A stretch of 64,000 bases of DNA from contig SCUE01000012.1 in the NCBI GenBank assembly GCA_004297775.1, forward strand, positions 62,001 through 126,000, written 5' to 3'. The translations under genes and the position numbers were made by a program. Positions 37,636-46,585 of the stretch are shown in pieces (position 1 is the first letter of the stretch; each line of letters begins with the position of its first letter). The notes under the pieces were generated by a model. That model searched no databases. It was not told where the DNA came from and saw only the letters and a list, made by a program, of their open reading frames with translations. This DNA is from Chloroflexota bacterium. GTDB taxonomy: Bacteria; Chloroflexota; UBA6077; FW602-bin22.

Positions 37636-38147
37636 GGATTCTCGATCCGACCGACGAACGGGTACCGCCACGACTGGTCATGGCGCCACGCACGCGCGTG
37701 CTCGCGGGCACCGTCGGTATTCTCGACATTTCCAAACCGCGCGGCGACGTCTTTGTCGCGCGCGTTCGCGAGCGCCTGACCGAGATCGACCCGGGGCTCA
37801 CTCTGCGCAGCTACCGAAAGCCGACCTACACGCGACCAGCCCCCGAAGACCTTCGGCAGACGATTCAGCGCGAATGCCAGTTCGTCATCGAGGCGCTGGC
37901 TGACTGAGGGTCCTGCACGACGTGCAGTGTGCACGACACGATCTGGTTTGAAACGCATGGTATCCCGGCCGTCTTCGTGGCATCGAGCGCGTTTCGCGTC
38001 GCGGCCGAGGTACAGGCCGATGCGCTCGGCATGCCGGATGCCCGGCGCGTCTTCGTTCCGCACCCAATCCAGGACGCGACCGATGACGAGATGCGCGCGA
38101 AGGCCGACGCGGCGGTGGAGGATTTGCTGAGGTCGCTGCGCCTGTAG
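37632..38147 (+). CDS. UGSC-family selenoprotein (Sec at codon 92, in-frame TGA)
   Basis: 171 residues when the TGA at 37905-37907 is read as selenocysteine. The GTG at 37632 overlaps the stop of the partner gene. Before the TGA the product is 91 residues (VRILDPTDERVPPRL... ECQFVIEALAD); after it the same frame continues as GSCTTCSVHDTIWFETHGIP and runs to a TAG at 38145. The motif is therefore U92-G-S-C95-TTC98, the hallmark of the UGSC (seleno)protein family, whose members have the same SVHD segment and ALGMPD...PHP C-terminus. A hairpin suited to a bacterial SECIS follows. The active selenol and neighbouring Cys suggest a redox enzyme, with the thioredoxin-like partner upstream. SelA/B/C/D are not in the window. 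A conventional gene caller would split this into one or two false ORFs. Confidence 0.88.
37905..37935 (+). promoter_or_regulatory. UGA selenocysteine codon and candidate bacterial SECIS hairpin
   Basis: After UGA (37905-37907) the stem CGUGCA (37921-37926) pairs with UGCACG (37930-37935) around a GUG loop. The loop starts 19 nt after the codon, within the 16-37 nt window known for bacterial SECIS elements, and its first base is the required G. An alternative stem CUGCAC/GUGCAG (37913-37927) lies too close to the UGA and competes with it. Confidence 0.7.
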
Positions 38148-38238
38148 ATCGGATCCGCGTCCGTGGTGGGGCGACGGTTGCGATCACCGCGAGCACGTGT
38201 TGCGTGTAAGCGCACCTCGCTGGCCTGTCAATGCTTCG

Positions 38239-38502
38239 CTACGGTCCGGAGTTGGCCGCCAGGTTGTCGAATCGCGCCCGATACTGCTGATGCGCGCGGC
38301 GCACGGCGTCGCTGACCGCGTGCGGATCTTCCTTGAGGCGATGCCAATTCTCGGATGACATCTGGCGCATCTGTTCGCGCGTCGCCGTCATCCCCACGGC
38401 CGCCTCGACCGTCGCGTTGGCCGATTTGAGCCACTGGGCGGCCTGTTCGCGCGTCAACCCCTCGGGCAGACCCTTATTGAGTTCGTCAAACGTGAGAACC
38501 AC
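38239..38502 (-). CDS. Small helical protein, unknown
   Basis: 87 residues from the GTG at 38502, overlapping the end of the upstream TPP-enzyme gene by 17 bp. Sequence begins VVLTFDELNKGLPEGLTREQAAQWLKSANATV and is predicted to be alpha-helical; the LTREQAAQWLKSANATV part resembles a helix-turn-helix or four-helix packing unit, and NWHRLKEDPHAVSDAVRRAH a second. No known domain. Codon use is consistent with coding. The plus-strand selenoprotein gene ends 91 bp from its stop. Confidence 0.5.
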   Translation of the reverse strand: MVLTFDELNKGLPEGLTREQAAQWLKSANATVEAAVGMTATREQMRQMSSENWHRLKEDPHAVSDAVRRAHQQYRARFDNLAANSGP

Positions 38503-40105
38503 CGCGCCGATTGTAGGCAGGCGCAGCCAAGCCTTCGATCGCGACGTCGATCAGCGCAGGTTTGCCGGACGCGATCGCGCGTTCGATGGCCGGTCCGAGG
38601 TCGCACTCGTCTTCGACGCGCTCACCATGGCCGCCGAGCGCGGCCGTGGCGAGATCATAGCGAGCCGGATCGAGATCCAGCGATGGAAGCGAGGGGCCGC
38701 CCAACCGCCGCTGAATGACGACCTCGGCATTCCAGCGGCGATCGTTGCCGACGATGCACACGAAGGGCAGTCGATTGCGCGCGGCCGTCTCGAATTCGGC
38801 CAGGTGATATCCGAGGGCGCCATCGCCGGTGAACGCGAAAACCCGCGTGTCCGGCCGAGCGATCCGAGCGCCGATCGCGAACGGTACCGCGCCGCCGATC
38901 GCGCCGGATGGCCCGTTGATGACTCTCTCGCGCCGACGGACCACTGCTTGCGCCCACTGGCCGAACTCGCCGCCGTCGACGACGAGGATGTCGCGCTCGC
39001 CGATCGCCCGTCCGACGATGTCGGCGAGCCGACCCGGATGTATCGCGTGGGGCGATCGTGAGGGCATGTCCGGCATCACGGCTGTCTCGGTTGCGATGTC
39101 GCGACGCCAGCCCAACCAGTCCGGCCACGAGAGGTTCCTGGCCGCGATCGTCAAGGCGTCGAGAATTGATGCCGGCTCGCCGTCGATGCTCGCCGCGATC
39201 GGCCTGTCCGGTCGCGATTCGTCGAACCGCCCGGCCGTCGCGAGTACGCACGAAGCCGCAACCGCTGGCGGACGGCCAAACCCCAGACCAACGTCGAATC
39301 GACGGCCAAGCGCGACGATCACATCGGCCTGCGCGACGATTCCGGCGAGGCGGCCGAGCGACGGATCGTTGACCCCGCGCGGGCTCTCCAAGGCCAGCGC
39401 GGAGCAGCCGGTGATCTCGGTGAAGGCGGCGAGAGCGGCCGCCTTCGCGCCTCGCACCCAGGCCGGACCGGCCGCGATGAGAGGGCGCTTCGCGCCGTGC
39501 AGGAGTGCAAGCACCCGTTCGACCTCGACGCCGTTCGGCGCGCGGCAGCGGGTGGTGAAGCGAAGGCTCGACGATCGACGCTCGGACGGAATCGGCGCAG
39601 TCAGGATGTCGGCCGGAAGGCTCAGGTGCGTCGGACCGGGCACGGGACTCATTGCCGACCGCCACGCCCGCGCGAAATCCGCGCCGAGTCGCTCCGGTGC
39701 ACCGACGGTCCACGATCCCTGGCAAACCCAGGCAGCCATCCCGGTTTGATCCATCTCCTGGAACGCGCCGTATCCGAGGCGGGATCGCTCGGCGTGACCG
39801 GACAGTGTCACGACCGGAGATTGTGCCATCCGGGCGCTGTAGATCGCGCCCATCGCGTTGGCGTGTCCGGGTCCGGCGGTGAGCAGCGCCACCGAGACGG
39901 AGTCCGTCAGGCGCGCGATCGCGTCGGCTATGTGGATCGCGGCCGCCTCGTGCCGCGCGTGAATGAGCCGTATTCCGGCTGCCTCGATGCGCCCGTAGAG
40001 CGGCATGATCTGATTGCCGGACAGCGTCGGAATGACTGAGATTCCGCGACCGAGCAGCAATTCGACGAGGACGTCCGCGCCGATTCGCGACCCATCCAAC
40101 GTCAT
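38486..40105 (-). CDS. Thiamine-diphosphate-dependent enzyme (acetolactate synthase/benzoylformate decarboxylase family)
   Basis: 539 residues, ATG at 40105, TAGACT (minus strand, 40115-40120) ending 9 nt upstream. Three-domain ThDP layout: Pyr domain with HARHEAAAIHIADAIARL (activating Glu) and LLTAGPGHANAMGAIYSA, a middle domain, and the PP domain with FTGDGALGYHLAEFETAARNRLP as the GDG...N-type cofactor motif (Asn in CIVGNDRRWNAE). No FAD-specific region is obvious. Such enzymes carboligate or decarboxylate 2-oxo acids. Not part of an ilv operon, so probably a catabolic decarboxylase rather than biosynthetic acetolactate synthase. Confidence 0.88.
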   Translation of the reverse strand: MTLDGSRIGADVLVELLLGRGISVIPTLSGNQIMPLYGRIEAAGIRLIHARHEAAAIHIADAIARLTDSVSVALLTAGPGHANAMGAIYSARMAQSPVVTLSGHAERSRLGYGAFQEMDQTGMAAWVCQGSWTVGAPERLGADFARAWRSAMSPVPGPTHLSLPADILTAPIPSERRSSSLRFTTRCRAPNGVEVERVLALLHGAKRPLIAAGPAWVRGAKAAALAAFTEITGCSALALESPRGVNDPSLGRLAGIVAQADVIVALGRRFDVGLGFGRPPAVAASCVLATAGRFDESRPDRPIAASIDGEPASILDALTIAARNLSWPDWLGWRRDIATETAVMPDMPSRSPHAIHPGRLADIVGRAIGERDILVVDGGEFGQWAQAVVRRRERVINGPSGAIGGAVPFAIGARIARPDTRVFAFTGDGALGYHLAEFETAARNRLPFVCIVGNDRRWNAEVVIQRRLGGPSLPSLDLDPARYDLATAALGGHGERVEDECDLGPAIERAIASGKPALIDVAIEGLAAPAYNRRGGSHV

Positions 40106-40114
40106 TCGCCGCGG

Positions 40115-40124
40115 AGTCTACAAT
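40115..40124. promoter_or_regulatory. Overlapping bidirectional leaderless -10 boxes (TPP enzyme / DinB-like)
   Basis: TAGACT on minus (40115-40120) ends 9 nt before the ATG at 40105; TACAAT on plus (40119-40124) ends 8 nt before the ATG at 40133. Two bases are shared. Confidence 0.65.
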
Positions 40125-40132
40125 GCGGCGCC

Positions 40133-40654
40133 ATGAGCAGTGGCAACGCACCGTTGAAGTCCGGCGAGCTTTCCGAACTCATTCGCGCGAGCGGCCAGGC
40201 GATCGGCGTCGAACTCCTCGCGATGACCGATTCCGTCGCCGGATTCCACCCGGCGGCCGGTGAGTGGTGCGCGCGCCAGATCATCGGGCACCTCATCGAG
40301 GCCGAGACGCGGTCGTTCACGGGCCGCATTCGTACGATCCTGGCGTCAGATACGCCGGCCGTGACGCCCTGGGATCAGAATGTCGTCGCGGCCGAACGTC
40401 GCGACTGCGAACGTCGCCTGCCGGAGTTAGTCAAGGAATTCCAGGTTCTCCGAGCGGTCGGAGTCGCGCTGGTATTCCGTTTGCGCGACGCCGAGCTCGA
40501 CCGGGCGGGGAACCACCCCGAACTCGGGCGCATGACCGTGCGCGAGATCGCCTACCAGTGGGCGTACCACGATCGCGATCACGTCCGGCAGATCGCCGAG
40601 AACGTCCGTGCCTACGTGCGCGACCTCCGCGGGAAGGCGTTCGGCTACTCCTAG
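40133..40654 (+). CDS. DinB-like four-helix-bundle protein
   Basis: 173 residues. DinB/DUF664-type fold with the metal triad: His in FHPAAGEWCARQIIGHLIEAE (first helix pair) and His-Asp-His in WAYHDRDHVRQIAEN near the C-terminus, the usual sites for a divalent metal. Many family members are metal-dependent thiol transferases or damage-linked proteins. A leaderless start follows TACAAT. Its stop overlaps that of the convergent ABC gene. Confidence 0.8.
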   Translation: MSSGNAPLKSGELSELIRASGQAIGVELLAMTDSVAGFHPAAGEWCARQIIGHLIEAETRSFTGRIRTILASDTPAVTPWDQNVVAAERRDCERRLPELVKEFQVLRAVGVALVFRLRDAELDRAGNHPELGRMTVREIAYQWAYHDRDHVRQIAENVRAYVRDLRGKAFGYS

Positions 40655-41667
40655 TCCGATCGGATCGGTGACGATCCGTCGATTCCCTCCTGGTAGATGC
40701 GCCGGACGATCGATTCGATGTCCGGCTCCTCGATCGTGAGGTCGGCGATCGGGTAACGCACCGCGACGGCTGAGATGACAGTCGAAGCGGAGGTTTCGGC
40801 GCGTTGAAAGCGGAGCCAGCGGCGCGGTCCATCGCGCCGTACCTCGATTGCGCCTGGCACGTCGAGCGGCGCGGCCAATTCAACGGTCGCCAGATCGACC
40901 ACGAGCGTGCGCTCGCCGCCGAAGCGGTCGAGGATGTCGCTGAGTGCGCCATCGAACAGCAGCGCGCCGCGGTCGATGATGATCATGCGACGGCATAGCT
41001 GCTCGATGTCGGTCATGTCGTGGGTCGTCAGCAGGATCGTCACGCCGAGATCGCGGTTGATCGCGCGCAGGAACTCACGCACGCGGTACTTGGCGACAAC
41101 GTCGAGGCCGATCGTCGGCTCGTCGAGGAACAGGATTTCCGGTTCGTGGAGGAGCGCGGCTGCCAGGTCGCCGCGCATTCGCTGCCCGAGCGATAGCTGA
41201 CGCACTGGCGTAGACATGAACTCGCCGAGACCGAGCAGCGCGTCCAGCTGATCGACGCGGCGCCTATAGGCTACTTCAGTCACCTTGTACATGTGGCGCA
41301 GGAGCTCGAACGACTCGATCAGCGGCAGGTCCCACCAGAGTTGCGTGCGCTGTCCGAAGACGACCCCAATGCGTTGAGCGATGCGCTTTCGCTCGCGTTC
41401 CGGGCTCATCCCGAGCACCTCGATCGACCCAGCGCTCGGGAGAAGGATGCCGGTCAGCATCTTGATCGTCGTCGATTTCCCGGCGCCATTGGGACCGACA
41501 TAGCCGACCATCTCGCCAGGCTGAATCGCAAACGTGACGCCCGCGACGGCCACGACGTCGCGGTACTCGGCGCTGAAGACGTTCCGGATCGGACCGAGGA
41601 GGCCGCCGCGCCGTTGGGCGACGCGGTACGTCTTGGCGAGGTTCATGGCACGAATTGCCGGTGCCAT
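40651..41667 (-). CDS. ABC-2 type exporter, ATP-binding subunit
   Basis: 338 residues. Walker A VGPNGAGKSTTIKM, Q-loop VVFGQRTQLWWDLP, signature LSLGQRMRG, Walker B ILFLDEPTIGLDV, H-loop TTHDM. The extra C-terminal region (about 235-338) resembles the accessory domain of the ABC-2 NatA-like group that works with two large permeases. It lies just after the second permease gene (adjacent stop/start), so the order is permease, permease, ATPase, as in DUF990-type exporters. Cargo unknown. Confidence 0.92.
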   Translation of the reverse strand: MAPAIRAMNLAKTYRVAQRRGGLLGPIRNVFSAEYRDVVAVAGVTFAIQPGEMVGYVGPNGAGKSTTIKMLTGILLPSAGSIEVLGMSPERERKRIAQRIGVVFGQRTQLWWDLPLIESFELLRHMYKVTEVAYRRRVDQLDALLGLGEFMSTPVRQLSLGQRMRGDLAAALLHEPEILFLDEPTIGLDVVAKYRVREFLRAINRDLGVTILLTTHDMTDIEQLCRRMIIIDRGALLFDGALSDILDRFGGERTLVVDLATVELAAPLDVPGAIEVRRDGPRRWLRFQRAETSASTVISAVAVRYPIADLTIEEPDIESIVRRIYQEGIDGSSPIRSD

Positions 41668-42468
41668 TCAGGAGCCAGCGCTCGCGTACCGTCGTGTCCC
41701 CGCCCGCCACGCCAACTGGGCGATCAAGGCGCAGGCCAGGGCGGCGATCGGCGAGGTCCATCTCAGCCAGTCGGGCCAACCGAACGGCATCGCGCGGTCG
41801 AGCAGGAGTAGCGTCGGGAAGTACGCCACGAACGCGACCGGGACGAGCGACACGACGACCTGACGCAGCCAGCCCGGAAAGATGTCGATCGGGTAGCTGG
41901 CCACGAACGAGCCGCCGTTGGTGAAGATGTTGACCACTTCGGTTCCCTGAACGGTCCAGAAGGCGTAGGCCGAGCCGATCACGAAGATCGAGAAGTAGAT
42001 CGCGACACCGCTGGCGACGGCCGGGATCGCGATACCGGCGTTCCCCGGGGTGGGCGAAACGCCAGCCGCCGTCAATCCGTAGATGAGAACGAGCAAGTAT
42101 CCAGTCACGCGGCTGAATCGCCGCACTCCGATGCCGGTCGCGATGACCTGGAAGAACGCGCCGCGCGGCCGCGCCAGGATTCGGTCGAAAGTCCCCTGAA
42201 CGAGCAGGTTTGGCAATTGCTCGAACCCGGTTGCCATCGACTCCGCGATCGCAAACGTCATGCCGCTTAGCCCGAACAGGATCATCACCTCGTTGAGCGT
42301 CCAGCCGCCGATTGTCGGCACGTGGTCGAAGTAGAGGCGCAGGCCGAGAAACTCGGCGGCTGAGATCGCGACCGCGCCAATCGTCATGAGAATGAATGAG
42401 AGGCGATACTGCATGACGCCACGCTCGTGCGCCCACGCCAGGCGGGCGTAAAGCCGAATGCTATCCAC
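41668..42468 (-). CDS. ABC-2 type exporter permease
   Basis: 266 residues with six predicted membrane segments and an N-terminal amphipathic start (DSIRLYARLAWAHERGVMQYR). The LLVQGTFDRILARPRG motif and DIFPGWLR near the end are typical of the DUF990/ABC-2 permease family. Starts 8 bp inside the end of the other permease gene and ends directly at the ATPase start. Confidence 0.88.
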   Translation of the reverse strand: MDSIRLYARLAWAHERGVMQYRLSFILMTIGAVAISAAEFLGLRLYFDHVPTIGGWTLNEVMILFGLSGMTFAIAESMATGFEQLPNLLVQGTFDRILARPRGAFFQVIATGIGVRRFSRVTGYLLVLIYGLTAAGVSPTPGNAGIAIPAVASGVAIYFSIFVIGSAYAFWTVQGTEVVNIFTNGGSFVASYPIDIFPGWLRQVVVSLVPVAFVAYFPTLLLLDRAMPFGWPDWLRWTSPIAALACALIAQLAWRAGTRRYASAGS

Positions 42469-43261
42469 CTTGGATGATCACCCGCCGTGTCGCGACGGCG
42501 ACGAGGGCGCGCGTGGCCGCGAGCAGCGTGATTGCCCATGCCAATTGCGTCGCAATCGCAATCGCCGCGTCGGCTCCGGCGAGTCGTCCGAGGAAGATGT
42601 CGACCGGTGTCTGCGAAACGCCGGCAAACGGTGACAACAGTAGCCAGGTCCTGATCGGCTCGGGAAAGAAGTGGAGGGGCAGGATGAACCCGCAGGCCAG
42701 GCTGATGATGGTCGTCCCGATGAGACCGAGGCCGCGGGCGTCGGTCGTCCAGAACGCGCTTAGGTTGATGGCGAACCGCCAGCAGAAGGACACCATGACG
42801 CCGAGGAGAACGCTGGCGGCGAACGCCAGCCACGTCAACGGATCGATCGGCATACGCAGCCCGAAGACGACCTGACCGAAGGCCAGAATTGGCAAGCCGC
42901 GAAACAGGGCAAAGAACGCGGCTCGGCCGACATCACGCGCGAGCCAGTAGTACAAGAAATCGAGCGGTCGAAAGAGATCGGTCACGACATCGCCGCTACG
43001 AATCGTCGCCTCCACGTCGTACCAACCCCAGAGATGCACGACCATGATCAACGCCTGAATGAGCCACGAGTAGGTGATAATGTCGCGCGTGTCATAGCCC
43101 GCGACCACCGGCTGCAACTGAAAGAGCGACAGGAACACCGCCGTTCGCAGGAACCCGAAGACCGCGTTCGTGATGAGCCCGGCCAGATTCGCCGATCGGT
43201 AGGTTTGCCGGCGGCGGAACTCGCGGAGCGCGATCGCCCAGACGAGATTCACCGACGGCAC
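42461..43261 (-). CDS. ABC-2 type exporter permease
   Basis: 266 residues, GTG start, six membrane segments. Conserved pieces: REFRRRQTYRSANLAGL at the start, RSGDVVTDLFRPLDFLYYWLARD in the middle and LPLHFFPEPIRTWLLLSPFAGVSQTP near the end. First gene of the three-gene exporter operon. A 102-bp gap separates it from the upstream CoA-transferase gene; no clear promoter seen there. Confidence 0.88.
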   Translation of the reverse strand: MPSVNLVWAIALREFRRRQTYRSANLAGLITNAVFGFLRTAVFLSLFQLQPVVAGYDTRDIITYSWLIQALIMVVHLWGWYDVEATIRSGDVVTDLFRPLDFLYYWLARDVGRAAFFALFRGLPILAFGQVVFGLRMPIDPLTWLAFAASVLLGVMVSFCWRFAINLSAFWTTDARGLGLIGTTIISLACGFILPLHFFPEPIRTWLLLSPFAGVSQTPVDIFLGRLAGADAAIAIATQLAWAITLLAATRALVAVATRRVIIQGG

Positions 43262-43363
43262 GACCTAGATTCGGAAATGCGGCCGCGCCAGAACGACTCG
43301 CGTCGCGGCACCGACACGCGCGTCGGCCAGACAATGATTGACGGGCTCCACTTCCGTCTCAGC

Positions 43364-44560
43364 CTATCCCGGCACGACGAGGACGCCGGCGCTGACCAGC
43401 GCGGCGATGTCGCCATCGGACATACCGATTTCCTGGAACACTTCGTGGCCGTGTTGGCCGAGAATCGGCGCCGCGGCCGGACGTCTGGTCGGCGTGCCGC
43501 CGAAGTGTATGGGACTCGCGACCATTCGTACTTCGCCGGCGCGCGGATGATCGACCGTGGCGACCATGCCTCGTTCGCGGACGTGATCGGTCGCAAGCGC
43601 CTCGTCGTAACGGTAGATCGGGCCGCTCGGCACTCCGGCTTCGCCGAGGCGAGTCTGCCAGTGATCGCGCGGCATCGTGATCGTCACAGCCTCCAGGATT
43701 TCGGCGAGCTCGCGCTCTCGACTCTTTCGTTTGACCACGGTGTCGAATCGCGAGTCCTTCTCAAGGTGTTCTTCCCCGAGCGCCACGCAGACTCCGTGCC
43801 AGCTCGCGGGCGTGACTGCGCCGAGCGTGATGTAGCCGTCGACACAACGGAACGCCTGATACGGCGCGCTCGATCGATGGCCTGAGCCGAGCGGCTCAGC
43901 GACTTCGCCGGTTGCGAAGTACTGCGCCGTCTCCCAGACACCGAGCGCGAGCGCGCTCTCGAAGAGACTGAGGTCGATCGTCTGCCCGACGCCGGTTTCG
44001 TCGCGAGCGCGCAGCGCGGCCGTGATCGCCAATGCGCCGTACAGCGCCGTCGCGAGATCGGCCACCGGAATGCCGCATTTGACCGGCGCGCCGCCCGGCT
44101 CGCCGGTGATGCTCATGATTCCCGACGCCGCTTGGGCAATCAGATCCAAACCGGCCCGACTCGACCACGGTCCCGTCTGTCCGAATCCCGAAATCGAACA
44201 GTAGATCAGGCGTGGATTGATCGAACGGACGGTCTCGGCATCGATGCCGAGATCGGCCATCGCACCCGGCCGCATATTCTCGATCAAGACGTCGGCCGTT
44301 TCGACGAGGCGCAGAAACGCCGCGCGCCCGCGCCGGTCTTTCAGGTCAAGCGCGACGCTGCGTTTGCCTCGGTTCAGGGCGAAGAACGCCGCGCCGTCGC
44401 CGGCCACGATCGGAGGATTGCGCCGAGCGTGATCGCCCGCTCCGGGAGTCTCGATCTTGATGACGTCGGCTCCCAGGTCGGCCAACTGGCAGCCGCAGAA
44501 CGGCCCGGCGATGAAGTTGGTCAGTTCGAGGACGCGGACTTCGGCCAGTGGGTGGCTCAC
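43364..44560 (-). CDS. CaiB/BaiF family CoA-transferase (class III)
   Basis: 398 residues from a GTG. Class III CoA-transferases move CoA between carboxylic acids. The conserved first domain reads VRVLELTNFIAGPFCGCQLADLGADVIKIE, the linker ENMRPGAMADLGID, and catalytic Asp is in RAGLDLIAQAASGIMSITGEP. The C-terminal part has DHWQTRLGEAGVPSGPIY. Substrate unknown (dicarboxylate or aromatic). Leaderless: TACCCT (minus, 44568-44573) ends 7 nt before the start, overlapping the thymidine kinase promoter. Confidence 0.92.
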   Translation of the reverse strand: MSHPLAEVRVLELTNFIAGPFCGCQLADLGADVIKIETPGAGDHARRNPPIVAGDGAAFFALNRGKRSVALDLKDRRGRAAFLRLVETADVLIENMRPGAMADLGIDAETVRSINPRLIYCSISGFGQTGPWSSRAGLDLIAQAASGIMSITGEPGGAPVKCGIPVADLATALYGALAITAALRARDETGVGQTIDLSLFESALALGVWETAQYFATGEVAEPLGSGHRSSAPYQAFRCVDGYITLGAVTPASWHGVCVALGEEHLEKDSRFDTVVKRKSRERELAEILEAVTITMPRDHWQTRLGEAGVPSGPIYRYDEALATDHVRERGMVATVDHPRAGEVRMVASPIHFGGTPTRRPAAAPILGQHGHEVFQEIGMSDGDIAALVSAGVLVVPG

Positions 44561-44567
44561 GGACCCT

Positions 44568-44577
44568 AGGGTATCAT
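44568..44577. promoter_or_regulatory. Overlapping bidirectional leaderless -10 boxes (CoA transferase / tdk)
   Basis: TACCCT on minus (44568-44573) is 7 nt from the GTG at 44560; TATCAT on plus (44572-44577) is 7 nt from the GTG at 44585. Confidence 0.65.
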
Positions 44578-44584
44578 CGCATCC

Positions 44585-45238
44585 GTGCGTGATTCGCCCG
44601 GAAACGAGCGAATCGGTTCGCTCGAACTGATTGCCGGCTGCATGTACTCCGGCAAGAGTGAGGAGCTAATTCGCCGTCTGCGTCGCGCGTTGATCGGACG
44701 CCAGCGCGTACAGGTGTTCAAGGCCGCGATCGACGATCGTTACTCGGCGGTCGACGTCGTCTCCCACGACGGGCAGCGGCTATCGGCCCTGCCGGTGCGG
44801 AATGCCGATGAGGCCTGGCACCGTTCCGACGGTGGCGCGGACGTGATCGCGGTCGACGAAGCCCAGTTCTTCGACGCGGCGCTCGTCGACGTGTGCGAGG
44901 AGCTTGCCCACCGTGGGCACCGCGTGATCGCGGCCGGCCTCGACCTCGATTTCCGCGGCGAGCCGTTTGGTCCGATGCCGATGCTGATGGCGCGCGCCGA
45001 TTCGTTGACGAAGCTCACCGCCGTGTGCGCTGTCTGCGGGGCACCGACCGCGACGCGGACCCAGCGATTGGTCGGCGGCTTGCCGGCGAGCTACTCCGCC
45101 CCGCTCATCGCGGTCGGCGCGACCGACATGTATGAAGCGCGATGTCGGGCACATCACGAGGTTCCCGGCCGCCCCCGCCCTCACGCGCCCTGGCAGGCGA
45201 TGATGCAGGCCGCCGCGACGCCATCTACGACAGGGTGA
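44585..45238 (+). CDS. tdk: Thymidine kinase
   Basis: 217 residues. Phosphorylates thymidine with ATP in pyrimidine salvage. P-loop [15 protein letters not shown], Walker B-like [12 protein letters not shown] with the catalytic Glu, lasso-domain zinc ligands CAVCG and a later CRAHH, and [24 protein letters not shown] that holds the thymine. Normal length with a slightly long tail. Its last 14 bp overlap the convergent kelch gene. The GTG start is leaderless after TATCAT. Confidence 0.95.
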   Translation: MRDSPGNERIGSLELIAGCMYSGKSEELIRRLRRALIGRQRVQVFKAAIDDRYSAVDVVSHDGQRLSALPVRNADEAWHRSDGGADVIAVDEAQFFDAALVDVCEELAHRGHRVIAAGLDLDFRGEPFGPMPMLMARADSLTKLTAVCAVCGAPTATRTQRLVGGLPASYSAPLIAVGATDMYEARCRAHHEVPGRPRPHAPWQAMMQAAATPSTTG

Positions 45239-46580
45239 GGCTTCCGGCGTCCTTCCAGGTGTTCGACGCCGGGTCGTAGATTTCGGCGTCGTCGAGGTAG
45301 CCAGACTTCCGAAAACCCGCGACCACCAGAACTGTGCCGTCGCGAAGCGTCGTCGCCGTGTGCAGGGACCGCGGTTGCCGCATCGGTGGCCCGGCGACGA
45401 TCGTCAGCGTGGTCGGATCGAGCAGCCAGGTACGCTGGAGAGTGTCGGGAGTCTCGACGCCGATTGCGACGGCAACGCCGCCCGCGATCAGTACGCGTCC
45501 GTCGCGCAGGCCGGCGAGCGAGAATCCATCGATCAGATCGGCCGGCCAGGGCGCTTCACTCCAACGATCGGTTCCGCCGTCATAAATCTGTGCGCGCGCA
45601 TCGCCGCGAAGACCGGCCCGACTGATCCAGAGCGTTCGCCCATCGGGCAGCGAAAGGGCACTCGGTCCTGGCGTGATCGGTCCTGGTCCAGACGTCGTGC
45701 GCCACCGACTTGCCTTTGGATCGTATACCTCCGCGTCACGCGGCTCGCTCGGCAAGAATCCGCCCGCGACGACCACCGTCCCATCGCCCTGAAGGGCGGC
45801 GGCAACGCTTTCACGGGGCGCGAGCATTCGCTCAGCCGGCGTCCAAGCGCGCGACGACGGATCGAACAAGAGCGCCGCGGCAACGTCCCCGCTCGGCGAT
45901 TCTCCACCGACCGCGAACACCCGACCGTCGGCCAAGCGGATCGCGGAATGACTCTTGCGTCCGACGCCGCTATCCAACAATTGGAACGCGGTCGCGCCAG
46001 AATCGAGAATTTCATCGCGTCCGATCGCGCCAGTCCCGGCGCAACAGCCGCCCGAAATCAGGACGCGCCCGTCGCCGAGCGCGGTCGCGGCCTGACCGGA
46101 ACGACCGATTGCCATGATCGGCCCACTGATCCAGCGCCCATCCGCGTCGCGAATGCGCGTCGTGCGCAACACGCCGTGATTTCCGGTGCCGCCGGTGACA
46201 AGAACGCGTCCGTTGTCCAACAGGACGGTGGCGTGTCCGGCTCGAGCCTGGAACGCGTCGCGGGCATATGGTGGATAGATGATGTTCGTCAGAACCAGGC
46301 CAAGAATCGCCGAAATCGGTACGGCGATGATTCCGATGACCGTCGGCACCGCGCTGACCGCGTAGTCGCGGCGGCGCTGGCGAATGAATTGAATCCAGAA
46401 TCCGGCCCAGCCCACCGCGGTGATGATCGGGATCCCGATGCACGCGAAGACGAATGCGCCGTTTCCGGCAACCGCGTACCCCTGACGCGTCAGTTCGGAT
46501 CGGCTGGCGGCGTCGGTCAGGAACCAGAGAACAGCGCCGGCGGCGATCGCGGCCAGGACGCCGATGATGATGGCGCGCAC
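45225..46580 (-). CDS. Membrane-anchored kelch-repeat protein
   Basis: 451 residues, GTG start 5 bp after the stop of the hydrolase-fold gene. Three hydrophobic segments at residues about 1-20, 43-68 and 78-100 are followed by a beta-propeller of about six kelch repeats: [51 protein letters not shown], ...[13 protein letters not shown]..., ...GRVLIAGGV..., [16 protein letters not shown], each ending in a two-glycine strand and a Tyr-Asp (EVYDP, EIYDP). Extracellular propellers of this kind usually bind ligands or oxidise sugars (galactose-oxidase fold), but no Tyr-Cys copper site is seen. Confidence 0.85.
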   Translation of the reverse strand: MRAIIIGVLAAIAAGAVLWFLTDAASRSELTRQGYAVAGNGAFVFACIGIPIITAVGWAGFWIQFIRQRRRDYAVSAVPTVIGIIAVPISAILGLVLTNIIYPPYARDAFQARAGHATVLLDNGRVLVTGGTGNHGVLRTTRIRDADGRWISGPIMAIGRSGQAATALGDGRVLISGGCCAGTGAIGRDEILDSGATAFQLLDSGVGRKSHSAIRLADGRVFAVGGESPSGDVAAALLFDPSSRAWTPAERMLAPRESVAAALQGDGTVVVAGGFLPSEPRDAEVYDPKASRWRTTSGPGPITPGPSALSLPDGRTLWISRAGLRGDARAQIYDGGTDRWSEAPWPADLIDGFSLAGLRDGRVLIAGGVAVAIGVETPDTLQRTWLLDPTTLTIVAGPPMRQPRSLHTATTLRDGTVLVVAGFRKSGYLDDAEIYDPASNTWKDAGSLTLS

Positions 46581-46585
46581 GATTC

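Noticed and set aside
37632-37907. Genuine 91-residue protein ending at TGA, or a sequencing error in a Cys/Trp codon
   Set aside because: Motif, downstream hairpin and open frame after the TGA fit selenocysteine better; cannot be excluded without the Sec machinery.
37929-38147. Independent 72-residue ORF starting at GTG 37929
   Set aside because: It is in frame with the upstream 91 codons and completes the UGSC motif; treated as the 3' part of one selenoprotein gene.
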